Below are positions 5,925 through 11,014 of a stretch of DNA of 12,837 nucleotides, piece by piece. Source of the stretch: CAZDDW01 sp043811105 (GTDB lineage: Bacteria > Patescibacteriota > Patescibacteriia > UBA9934 > CAZDDW01); assembly GCA_043811105.1 (NCBI GenBank), contig JBDRNK010000080.1, positions 1 through 12,837 on the forward strand. The letters are read 5' to 3'. How positions within the stretch are numbered: position 1 is the first letter of the stretch; every line of letters begins with the position of its first letter. The notes below the pieces were generated by a model, which worked only from the letters and a program-made list of their open reading frames with translations, was not told the origin of the DNA and did no database searches. The position numbers and the translations under genes are program-made.

Positions 5925-6422
5925 ATGAAAATAATTGAAGACTTTAACCAAATAAGAGATATACCGTATCGAATTCCCGTTGATTCGAACGAGGAAGATT
6001 GTTGTTGTAATGGAAAGGCGAAGCAATTAAAGAAACTGTTAGAGCAGGAAGGTCTGGAAGTGCGGTATCGGGTCTGTGAATTCCACTGGAGTGATTTGGG
6101 TTTGCCAGAAGAAATAAAAAAGCAGATCGCAGAAAATCTGGCTACTCATGTCTATCTTGAAGTATTGATCAACGATAAATGGGTTGTTGTCGATCCAACG
6201 TGGGACAAGGGATTGGAACAGGTATTGCCAGTTAATGACTGGGACGGTATCGGCGATACCAAGATTGCTGTGCCAGTTATCAAGACGTACGATCTTGGAG
6301 CAAGTGAGAAAATAATGACCTGTGAGGCACCAGGTCCTGGGACTGTCAGTGAGAATAAGAATACTGACTTTGAAATTACTTTCAACAAATGGCTTCAAGC
6401 TGAACGGGAAGGTAAAAATTAG
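5925..6422 (+). CDS. Transglutaminase-like (papain-fold) protein
   Basis: A 165-residue protein with a Cys-His-Asp pattern like that of bacterial transglutaminase-core proteins. A cysteine cluster CCCNGKAKQLKKLL (26-39) opens a helix, followed by a strand EVRYRV. THVYLEV (74-80) carries His75, and WVVVDPTWD (86-94) carries Asp90. In this fold the cysteine starts the core helix and the H-x-x-x-E-V and W-x-x-x-D-P-T strands complete the site. Three adjacent cysteines are unusual; Cys28 aligns best with the family nucleophile by eye. Family members act as proteases, amidases or non-catalytic scaffolds. There is no signal peptide. It is the last gene of the exporter operon; repeat E2 starts 8 nt after its stop. 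Confidence 0.6.
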   Translation: MKIIEDFNQIRDIPYRIPVDSNEEDCCCNGKAKQLKKLLEQEGLEVRYRVCEFHWSDLGLPEEIKKQIAENLATHVYLEVLINDKWVVVDPTWDKGLEQVLPVNDWDGIGDTKIAVPVIKTYDLGASEKIMTCEAPGPGTVSENKNTDFEITFNKWLQAEREGKN

Positions 6423-6429
6423 TCCCATT

Positions 6430-6551
6430 CTCCCTAACATCAGTCCCGATCCCCCTTCGCCAAGGCTTCGGGGGACAGGTAGCGTTCACCCCCCTTCGCC
6501 AAGGCTTCGGGGGACAGACCCGGCAGATGCCGGGCAGGCGATGGAGTACCA
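6430..6551 (+). repeat. Intergenic palindromic repeat element E2
   Basis: A second copy of the E1 architecture, 122 nt. CTCCC, TCAGTCCCGATCCCCC, tip module TTCGCCAAGGCTTC (6456-6469), GGGGGACAGG with TAGCGTTCACCC, the same tip again (6495-6508), GGGGGACAG, CCCGGCAGATGCCGGG and CAGGCGATGGAGTACCA. The constant blocks are nearly identical to E1, but the tip is a different sequence and 11 nt shorter. Both copies lie just after the last gene of an operon and before a promoter, in the same orientation. Confidence 0.85.
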
Positions 6552-6639
6552 GCCTTCGCATTAGAAGCATAAGAGCTTCCCGACTCTGTCCTCACTACAT
6601 TCGGACTATGGCGGGCGCAGTGGCTGGCATGGCCACCAG
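6552..6639. repeat. Mosaic of short overlapping palindromes
   Basis: After E2 the gap continues with more inverted repeats: GAAGC/GCTTC (6564-6568 with 6575-6579), GTCC/GGAC (6588-6591 with 6603-6606) and GTGGC/GCCAC around 6620-6636. The tract is richer in G+C than the neighbouring genes. No convincing gene is seen on either strand. It looks like further repeat modules stacked in the same gap. Confidence 0.45.
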
Positions 6640-6662
6640 ACTCCGAGATCATTCGGGGTTTT
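6640..6662 (+). terminator. Possible terminator before the HAD gene
   Basis: ACTCCG (6640-6645) can pair with CGGGGT (6654-6659, one G-T pair) around an 8-nt loop, followed by TTTT. It is weak but is the only terminator-like structure between the transglutaminase-like gene and the next promoter. Confidence 0.4.
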
Positions 6663-6690
6663 GTGTTTGAATGACACGGGTGGGCTGGTC

Positions 6691-6699
6691 TGGTATAAT
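6691..6699 (+). promoter_or_regulatory. Extended -10 promoter of the HAD gene
   Basis: TGGTATAAT, identical to the ABC operon promoter (CTGGTATAAT in both). The ATG at 6708 lies 8 nt after the -10, so transcription should start at or next to the start codon. GGAG at 6701-6704 is then probably not in the mRNA and should not be read as a Shine-Dalgarno. Confidence 0.75.
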
Positions 6700-6707
6700 C
6701 GGAGAAT

Positions 6708-7349
6708 ATGAAATACCAGGTAATTCTATTCGATTTTGATGGTGTCCTGTGTCATGACAAATTCTATGAAAAGACCATGCTTCCGGATTATCAGGAAGCA
6801 TACGATTGGATTCAGAAGAATGTTTTTCGTTCGTCTGAAGTGGTTCATGACTGGATGCTGGGAAAAATTTCTCATCAACAAATTAATCGCAACATAGCTT
6901 CAGCGATTGATGTGGATTTTGAAGAGCTCAATAATTTATTTCTTGAAAGTGTACGTTTGATGAGTTTAGACAAGGAATTGCTTGAACTGATTGCACAGTT
7001 AAAAAATCAAGGATTCAAAACCGGAATTGTTTCAGACAACATGGATGTATTTTCAGAAATTACCGTTAAGAATCATGTATTAAATAGTTTATTTCAAATA
7101 ATTAAAAATTCAGCTGACACCAGAATGCTAAAAAATAATGATAATGGCAAAATCTTTGACCTTACTTTGGAAGAATTAGGAGAAAGTGATTACTCAAGGG
7201 CTATTATGATCGATGACTCAAAGGGTACTGTTGAACTGTTTCAATCAAAAGGTGGGTGTGGAATTCTATATACTGATCTGAATAATTTGAAGTTAGAACT
7301 GGCAAAGATCGGAGTTTTGAATGATCAACAAACCCCTGAATTTGTTTAG
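6708..7349 (+). CDS. HAD-like hydrolase (phosphatase, YihX/epoxide-hydrolase-N-like)
   Basis: A 213-residue haloacid-dehalogenase-type protein. Motif I is FDFDGVL (8-14) with nucleophile Asp9 and acid-base Asp11. A helical cap of about residues 16-85 follows. Motif II is IVSDN with Ser109. A lysine in the 142-148 region (MLKNNDNGKIF) serves as motif III. Motif IV is MIDDS (167-171) with Asp169 and Asp170. Such enzymes usually dephosphorylate small sugar or nucleotide phosphates; the substrate is not evident. Soluble. It has its own promoter with a nearly leaderless start. The cupin gene follows, with a probable promoter of its own 14 nt after this stop. Confidence 0.8.
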   Translation: MKYQVILFDFDGVLCHDKFYEKTMLPDYQEAYDWIQKNVFRSSEVVHDWMLGKISHQQINRNIASAIDVDFEELNNLFLESVRLMSLDKELLELIAQLKNQGFKTGIVSDNMDVFSEITVKNHVLNSLFQIIKNSADTRMLKNNDNGKIFDLTLEELGESDYSRAIMIDDSKGTVELFQSKGGCGILYTDLNNLKLELAKIGVLNDQQTPEFV

Positions 7350-7362
7350 GATTTTGTGTTTA

Positions 7363-7371
7363 TGGTATGAT
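7363..7371 (+). promoter_or_regulatory. Extended -10 promoter of the cupin gene
   Basis: TGGTATGAT, one mismatch from the boxes at 1983 and 6691. It lies between the HAD stop (7349) and the cupin ATG (7402). The expected start near 7378 would give a ~24-nt AT-rich leader without a Shine-Dalgarno. Confidence 0.6.
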
Positions 7372-7401
7372 GTTTTAATAATAAATAAGCTTAAAACATA
7401 T

Positions 7402-7755
7402 ATGAGCGGATATGGAGTTAATCTGGAGAAACGGACTCTGGAAAACGAAAATTATCGAGAAGTTTTATTTACCGGACCAAAGAGTCAGTTGGTGTTGATG
7501 TGTTTGCAACCAGGCGAAGAGATTGGGGCTGAGATACACGAAGATCATGATCAGTTTTTTCGAGTTGAAGCTGGAACAGGTAAAGCAGTTGTTGATGGCG
7601 AAGAATTTGAGTTGGCTGACGGCTTGAGTGTTGTTGTGCCAGCTGGTGCTGATCATAACGTGATTAACACCTCAGATTCTGAGAAACTAAAACTCTACAC
7701 CATCTACTCACCTCCAGAACACGCTGACGGAACGATTCATCCAAAAAAGATCTAA
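7402..7755 (+). CDS. Cupin-domain protein
   Basis: A 117-residue single-domain cupin. HEDHDQFFRVEAGTG carries the first cupin motif (H-x2-H, Glu and Gly), followed by KAVVDGEEFEL and the second motif region VPAGADHNVIN with its histidine. These residues normally hold one metal ion in a beta barrel. The tail SPPEHADGTIHPKK is typical of small cupins annotated as mannose-6-phosphate isomerase-like, but enzymatic function is not proven. An upstream ATG at 7321 would overlap the HAD gene and add 27 residues of unlike character (MINKPLNLFRILCLWYD). I chose 7402 because it starts the conserved domain and follows a promoter. No terminator lies directly after it; the hairpin that may have served (8681) is now beyond the RAYT element. 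Confidence 0.8.
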   Translation: MSGYGVNLEKRTLENENYREVLFTGPKSQLVLMCLQPGEEIGAEIHEDHDQFFRVEAGTGKAVVDGEEFELADGLSVVVPAGADHNVINTSDSEKLKLYTIYSPPEHADGTIHPKKI

Positions 7756-7759
7756 ATAG

Positions 7760-7787
7760 TGGGGTCAGGTCCGGATTCCGGAATTAT
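7760..7787 (+). repeat. RAYT left inverted end with REP-like palindrome
   Basis: Begins TGGGGTCAGG and continues TCCGGATTCCGGA then ATTAT. It is the exact reverse complement of 8645-8672. TCCGG-ATT-CCGGA can fold as a hairpin next to the GGGGTCAGG head, the arrangement of REP sequences recognised by RAYT proteins. Confidence 0.9.
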
Positions 7788-7788
7788 G

Positions 7789-7797
7789 TGATACAAT
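7789..7797 (+). promoter_or_regulatory. Promoter of the RAYT transposase
   Basis: TGATACAAT, an extended -10 with one mismatch, 2 nt inside the left inverted repeat. The ATG at 7806 is 8 nt downstream, so the mRNA should be nearly leaderless. The -35 region would lie in the inverted repeat, so transposase binding there could repress its own gene (inference). Confidence 0.6.
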
Positions 7798-7805
7798 GAT
7801 TACCT

Positions 7806-8645
7806 ATGGCAAGACCTCTTCGGGTAGAATATCCGGGTGCGTTGTATCATGTTACGTCACGTGGTAATGCAAAAAATTCCATCTTTCTTACAGATAAGGA
7901 TAGATTTTGTTTTCTAGAAATTCTAAAAAATGTTTGTGATACGCATAACTGGATTTGTTATGCGTATTGTTTGATGGATAATCATTATCATCTATTAATT
8001 GAGTCAGTTGATGCAACACTATCAAGCGGAATGCGAGATTTAAATGGTGTTTACACCCAACGCTTTAATTATCTTAATGATAGTGTGGGTCATATTTTTC
8101 AGGGTCGTTTTAAATCGTTTGTGATCGAAAAAGAATTTTATCTACTACGCGTAGCAAGATATACCGTACTTAACCCTGTAAGGGCCGGCCTTGTTAGGCA
8201 TCCAAGAGATTGGCGTTGGTGTAGTTATAATGAGACAATCGGTAATAGTAAGGCTATACTAATTAAACCAGAACCACTTTTGGAGATATTTGGTGATGAT
8301 CTTGTCGGTGCTACAGAAGAATATAAGATTTTTGTTGAAGAAGGTGTTGATGAGAAATCTCCATTCGAAGAGATTGATGAAGGAGTGATTCTTGGTAGCC
8401 CGCAATTTGTGAGCCTGGTGCAAGAGAAAACACAAAGTAAAGAAAAAATAAAAGAGATCCCTAGATCAGAACGAATTGTTGGGCGCCCAACATTTAGTGA
8501 TTTATTTGATGAAATTGAGAATGTTAAAGATCGAAATAATGCAATAATTTTTGCGCGTAACAGGTGCGGATATTTGATTGCTGAGATTGCCCGACATCTT
8601 GATATAGATCCATCAACAGCTGGAAAGATAGTAAAAAAAGGGTAA
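7806..8645 (+). CDS. REP-associated tyrosine transposase (Y1, HUH family)
   Basis: A 279-residue protein. The N-terminal catalytic domain (~1-140) starts with YPGALYHVTSRGN. It has the HUH motif DNHYHLL (His60, His62) and the predicted nucleophile Tyr83 in GVYTQRFN. GHIFQGRFKS (95-104) and RDWRWCSY (134-141) are standard Y1-transposase landmarks. The C-terminal ~50 residues (CGYLIAEIARHLDIDPSTAG) form a helix-turn-helix like that of DnaA domain IV, present in the longer RAYT subgroup. It should nick single-stranded DNA at REP-like hairpins. All catalytic residues are intact. The TAA stop (8643-8645) shares its final A with the right inverted repeat. Confidence 0.92.
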   Translation: MARPLRVEYPGALYHVTSRGNAKNSIFLTDKDRFCFLEILKNVCDTHNWICYAYCLMDNHYHLLIESVDATLSSGMRDLNGVYTQRFNYLNDSVGHIFQGRFKSFVIEKEFYLLRVARYTVLNPVRAGLVRHPRDWRWCSYNETIGNSKAILIKPEPLLEIFGDDLVGATEEYKIFVEEGVDEKSPFEEIDEGVILGSPQFVSLVQEKTQSKEKIKEIPRSERIVGRPTFSDLFDEIENVKDRNNAIIFARNRCGYLIAEIARHLDIDPSTAGKIVKKG

Positions 8646-8672
8646 TAATTCCGGAATCCGGACCTGACCCCA
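8645..8672 (-). repeat. RAYT right inverted end with REP-like palindrome
   Basis: The exact reverse complement of 7760-7787, containing TCCGGAATCCGGA and the GACCTGACCCCA end. The transposase stop codon overlaps its first base. Confidence 0.9.
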
Positions 8673-8704
8673 ATAAAAAGAACCCGGCCAGGAATGGTCG
8701 GGTT
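8672..8704 (-). terminator. Terminator of the secreted-protein gene, possibly bidirectional
   Basis: AACCCGGCC (8681-8689) pairs with GGTCGGGTT (8696-8704) over 9 bp (one G-T) around a 6-nt loop. On the minus strand the stem is followed by CTTTTTATT (8672-8680), a good T-tract. On the plus strand only TTTT follows. It lies 9 nt past the minus-strand gene's stop and may have served the cupin gene before the RAYT element entered. Confidence 0.8.
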
Positions 8705-8713
8705 TTGGGTTGG

Positions 8714-9385
8714 TCAAGTCGGAGCGCTGTATGGCTCGTACTCAACCATGTTCGGACGACGCTGTTTGCGTCGCGGTTCTGGTTCAGGTAAAGGATCCGT
8801 TGCTTCGAGAAGAAGAAAGAACTGCCTGGTCTCCTCGGTGTACGGGGCAACCACCTGGAACAGTTCAAAGGTGGATTGTTTGACCATGTCGATCAGGGAG
8901 TTGTGGGCGTTGTTACAAAGGAACTGTAGTTCCAGCGGAAAGGTAGAAAAGCCAGACAAGGGCTGGTGCAGGAAATAGAGCAGAGCTCGTTGTTGTTCTA
9001 AATCACTGATCAGGCCGTCGACGAGAAGCATGGCTAGACTAGAGCTGTGGTAAAGCCCTTCGGCAGCGAAAGCTACTTCCTCGTTGTCTGGGTAATAGCG
9101 CGGTGCAAATGTGCAAATCCGTTGGACCTTGAAGACCCTATCCTGAACCTCCCCGTGTTCTTCAATGACCAAACGAATATGGTCGTCGACAACACTCAGA
9201 ACTTCTTGAAGTTCGGCTTCTGATGTCAGTTTCGAACAGATCTGATCACGGGCGTCTTCGACCCCGGTCACTTCCCAGTAAAGCTCGTTCATGATTGTAT
9301 CTGGAAGCTGATAGATTTCTTCTTGGGCCAGGCAGTGATTTGACACTGCGATCAGAATCAACAGAATAAAAGCACGTCTACACAC
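8714..9385 (-). CDS. Secreted protein of unknown family (signal peptide)
   Basis: A 223-residue protein that I do not recognise. Residues 1-20 are a classic signal peptide (basic MCRRA, hydrophobic FILLILIAV, then SNHCLA with likely cleavage before QEE). The mature part is acidic and probably mostly helical (EELVSVVDD-like and ALLYFLHQ segments), with two cysteines (CSKL, ICTF) and a third in FLCNNAHN. It ends in a Pro-Glu and Arg-rich tail (LPEPEPRRKQRRPN). It differs from every neighbour: GTG start, strong Shine-Dalgarno, -35/-10 promoter with a ~26-nt leader, TGA stop and clearly higher G+C (about half by eye). This suggests a different origin or a different mode of expression. The start is fixed by the Shine-Dalgarno and the signal peptide. 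Confidence 0.75.
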   Translation of the reverse strand: MCRRAFILLILIAVSNHCLAQEEIYQLPDTIMNELYWEVTGVEDARDQICSKLTSEAELQEVLSVVDDHIRLVIEEHGEVQDRVFKVQRICTFAPRYYPDNEEVAFAAEGLYHSSSLAMLLVDGLISDLEQQRALLYFLHQPLSGFSTFPLELQFLCNNAHNSLIDMVKQSTFELFQVVAPYTEETRQFFLLLEATDPLPEPEPRRKQRRPNMVEYEPYSAPT

Positions 9386-9392
9386 CTTAAAT

Positions 9393-9401
9393 CTCCTCCT
9401 T
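9393..9401 (-). promoter_or_regulatory. Strong Shine-Dalgarno of the secreted-protein gene
   Basis: AAGGAGGAG on the minus strand, 7 nt before the GTG at 9383-9385. It decides the start codon. It is the only convincing ribosome-binding site in the window. Confidence 0.85.
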
Positions 9402-9418
9402 GGTAAAGAACCAGCCCA

Positions 9419-9446
9419 ATGATAACATATTTAAGGCTCTTGACAA
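9419..9446 (-). promoter_or_regulatory. Minus-strand promoter of the secreted-protein gene
   Basis: Minus strand: -35 TTGTCA (9446-9441), 16-nt spacer, -10 TATCAT (9424-9419). It is the only promoter here with both boxes. The expected start near 9412 gives a leader of ~26 nt that includes the Shine-Dalgarno. The -35 lies in CTTGACAAG, which also reads TTGACA on the plus strand. Confidence 0.6.
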
Positions 9447-9452
9447 GGGTAT

Positions 9453-9461
9453 TGTCATAAT
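9453..9461 (+). promoter_or_regulatory. Possible divergent plus-strand promoter
   Basis: TGTCATAAT is an extended -10-like box (one mismatch to TATAAT), just after TTGACA (9440-9445, spacing too short to be its -35). It would drive transcription toward the acidic frame at 9545. Support is modest. Confidence 0.35.
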
Positions 9462-9544
9462 ATCTAAGAGATGAGAAAATACTGGTGGGTCGGAAAGTCC
9501 GGTCCAAAGCATAATTTATTATTAAGGCAAATTGCCAGTACATT

Positions 9545-9658
9545 ATGTTTGACGACGAAATGGATGACGATTTCACAGGCGTTGAAGAAGAGCCTGTGGA
9601 TCCAGTATCCGACGACGAAGACGAAGAGGATTCAGACGACGAAGACGATTGGGGTTAA
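9545..9658 (+). CDS. Very acidic micropeptide (37 residues), function unknown
   Basis: ATG to TAA, 37 codons. It starts MFDDEMDDDFTGVEEEP and ends SDDEDEEDSDDEDDWG. More than half of the residues are Asp or Glu, with none basic. Codon choice varies among GAC, GAT, GAA and GAG, so it is not a simple DNA repeat. A terminator follows 24 nt later. A longer frame (9471-9677) overlaps it in another phase but has no protein-like character (Thr/Lys runs that mirror the Asp codons). I favour the acidic frame. No Shine-Dalgarno is visible. A role as a charged tail, nucleic-acid mimic or metal binder is conceivable but unsupported. Confidence 0.5.
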   Translation: MFDDEMDDDFTGVEEEPVDPVSDDEDEEDSDDEDDWG

Positions 9659-9681
9659 GATGAAGGTAAATAGATGATAAG

Positions 9682-9707
9682 AAAGCCCGAGCTTAGTCTC
9701 GGGTTTT
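9682..9707 (+). terminator. Terminator after the acidic frame
   Basis: CCCGAG (9686-9691) pairs with CTCGGG (9698-9703) around CTTAGT, followed by TTTT. The AAAG before the stem can extend pairing into the T-run. Its presence implies a real transcript through 9545-9658. Confidence 0.8.
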
Positions 9708-9742
9708 CTGATAAAAATAAATCGACCGGTCTAAGCAGTTTG

Positions 9743-9751
9743 TGGTAAAAT
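9743..9751 (+). promoter_or_regulatory. Extended -10 promoter of the glycosyltransferase gene
   Basis: TGGTAAAAT, one mismatch from consensus. The ATG at 9761 lies 9 nt after it, so the transcript should be nearly leaderless, as for the ABC operon, HAD and RAYT promoters. Confidence 0.65.
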
Positions 9752-9760
9752 AAGATTAAT

Positions 9761-10951
9761 ATGAAAATTGCCATGATTGGGCAGAAAACTATTGGGGTTA
9801 AGGGTGGGCTTGCTGGAGGAATTGAAACGCATGTTGAAATGCTGGCTACCAGACTGGTGGATCGCGGACACCAGGTTTTTGTGTATGCACGAAAGAATTA
9901 TCATCAAGAGGGAAAGACACCCGTAAGAGCGTCAATCCCATCTGGCGTGCATTTAGTATATGTGCCAACATTGTATCGAAAAAATTTAGAAGCTATTATT
10001 CATACTTTGTTTTCAACTATTCATGCCTTGTTTCGAAATTACGATATTATTCACTACCACGGAGTCGGTCCAGCGACTTTGAGTTGGATTCCGCGTATTT
10101 TTAAACCGCGATCTAAAGTCGTGGTTACTTTTCACTCTCAAGATCGATATCATCAGAAATGGGGTTTGTTTGCACGTAACTATTTACATTTTGGTGAATG
10201 GGCTTCTGCCTGGTTTCCAAACGTTTGTATTGCAGTTAGCCATGTTATTCAAGTTTATTGTCGTAAGGTCTATCACCGTCAGGTGGTTTATATTCCCAAC
10301 GGAGCAGAACCACAACATGTTCGTAAAACCGATCAGTTGGAGCAGTTTGGTTTGGTTAAAGGTGAATATTTTTTAAATGTTGGGCGTGTAGTTAAACACA
10401 AAGGGCTACACTATTTAATCGATGCTTATCAAATGCTTGACCCCAACAAGTTGGGTAAGAAATCATCTAAGAAAATTTCTCAGGGAACTTGTTCCCGTTC
10501 GAAAAAGAAGCTGGTAATCGTTGGTTCACCGGCTTCAGGACAAGAACAGTATTTTGAAGAGCTGAAAAAACGTGTTGTTGGTGATCAAAATATTTTGTTT
10601 TTAGGTTTTCAATCTGGTGAACCACTTCGCCAATTATTCGCCCACGCCTATTTGTATATTCAACCTAGCGAATCTGAAGGACTGGCTGTGGTTGTGTTAG
10701 AAGCCATGAGTTATGGCACGGCTGTCCTGGTTTCAGATATTCCAGAGAATTTAGAAGCTATTGATCATGTTGGCATGCGTTTCAAAAATAAAAGTGTAAA
10801 AAGTTTAGCCAAGCAGTTGCAATCAGCTGAAGATGATCCGAAGATGATCAAACAAGTTGCCAGTGATTTGAAAATATGGATGAAAGCGAATTTTAGCTGG
10901 GAGGTGATTACTGATCATGTGGAAGAAGTGTATAGGAGTGTGAGACATTAA
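9761..10951 (+). CDS. Glycosyltransferase family 4 (GT-B fold)
   Basis: A 396-residue glycosyltransferase. The N-terminal Rossmann domain starts KIAMIG and carries GGIETHV (19-25), followed by FHSQDRYH (124-131) and IPNG (178-181). The C-terminal domain has VGRVVKHKG (207-215), a G-F-x-S-G-E-P-L loop (282-289) and the E-x7-E signature SESEGLAVVVLEAM (303-316; Glu306 and Glu314). GT4 retaining enzymes move sugars from nucleotide-sugar donors to lipids or glycans of the envelope; the acceptor is unknown. Between YQML and LVIVGS lies a Lys/Ser-rich insertion (227-250) absent from the usual fold and containing two small DNA palindromes. It has its own promoter. The cation ATPase follows 63 nt later with no clear terminator between. 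Confidence 0.9.
   Translation: MKIAMIGQKTIGVKGGLAGGIETHVEMLATRLVDRGHQVFVYARKNYHQEGKTPVRASIPSGVHLVYVPTLYRKNLEAIIHTLFSTIHALFRNYDIIHYHGVGPATLSWIPRIFKPRSKVVVTFHSQDRYHQKWGLFARNYLHFGEWASAWFPNVCIAVSHVIQVYCRKVYHRQVVYIPNGAEPQHVRKTDQLEQFGLVKGEYFLNVGRVVKHKGLHYLIDAYQMLDPNKLGKKSSKKISQGTCSRSKKKLVIVGSPASGQEQYFEELKKRVVGDQNILFLGFQSGEPLRQLFAHAYLYIQPSESEGLAVVVLEAMSYGTAVLVSDIPENLEAIDHVGMRFKNKSVKSLAKQLQSAEDDPKMIKQVASDLKIWMKANFSWEVITDHVEEVYRSVRH
10442..10496. repeat. Paired 14-nt palindromes inside the glycosyltransferase gene
   Basis: CCCAAC-AA-GTTGGG (10442-10455) and GGGAAC-TT-GTTCCC (10483-10496) share the plan SSSAAC-NN-GTTSSS and bracket 27 nt. They coincide with the low-complexity insertion at residues 228-245. 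No stop is introduced. Confidence 0.55.
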
Positions 10952-11014
10952 GAAAAAAATAAAAAAATAAGCACAGTATATATTTTCTTATTTTCTTAGT
11001 TTATTATTGTTTGT

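Larger units (their letters stand above)
7760..8672 (+). mobile_element. RAYT (REP-associated tyrosine transposase) element
   Basis: A compact 913-bp unit: a 28-bp perfect inverted repeat at each end, a promoter just inside the left end and one transposase gene whose stop codon touches the right repeat. It lies between the cupin gene (+) and the secreted-protein gene (-), on the near side of their shared terminator hairpin. No flanking target duplication is apparent, as expected for HUH Y1 enzymes. Confidence 0.85.

Noticed and set aside
6322..6652. Several overlapping frames of 60-80 codons on both strands (for example SPEALAKGGER or PPSPRLRGT repeats)
   Set aside because: They are read through the E2 tip modules and neighbouring palindromes; the repeated peptide reflects repeated DNA, not a protein.
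6701..6704. GGAG as a Shine-Dalgarno for the HAD gene
   Set aside because: It lies only 3 nt from the ATG and 2-5 nt after the -10 box, so it is probably not transcribed.
7321..7401. N-terminal extension of the cupin gene from the ATG at 7321
   Set aside because: It overlaps the HAD gene, runs through the cupin promoter and adds residues unlike the cupin family.
9471..9677. A 68-codon plus-strand frame starting right after a -10-like box
   Set aside because: Its second half (PTTKTKRIQTTKTIG) is the out-of-phase reading of the Asp/Glu codons of 9545-9658. The composition is not protein-like, although its start position would suit a leaderless mRNA, so it is not fully excluded.
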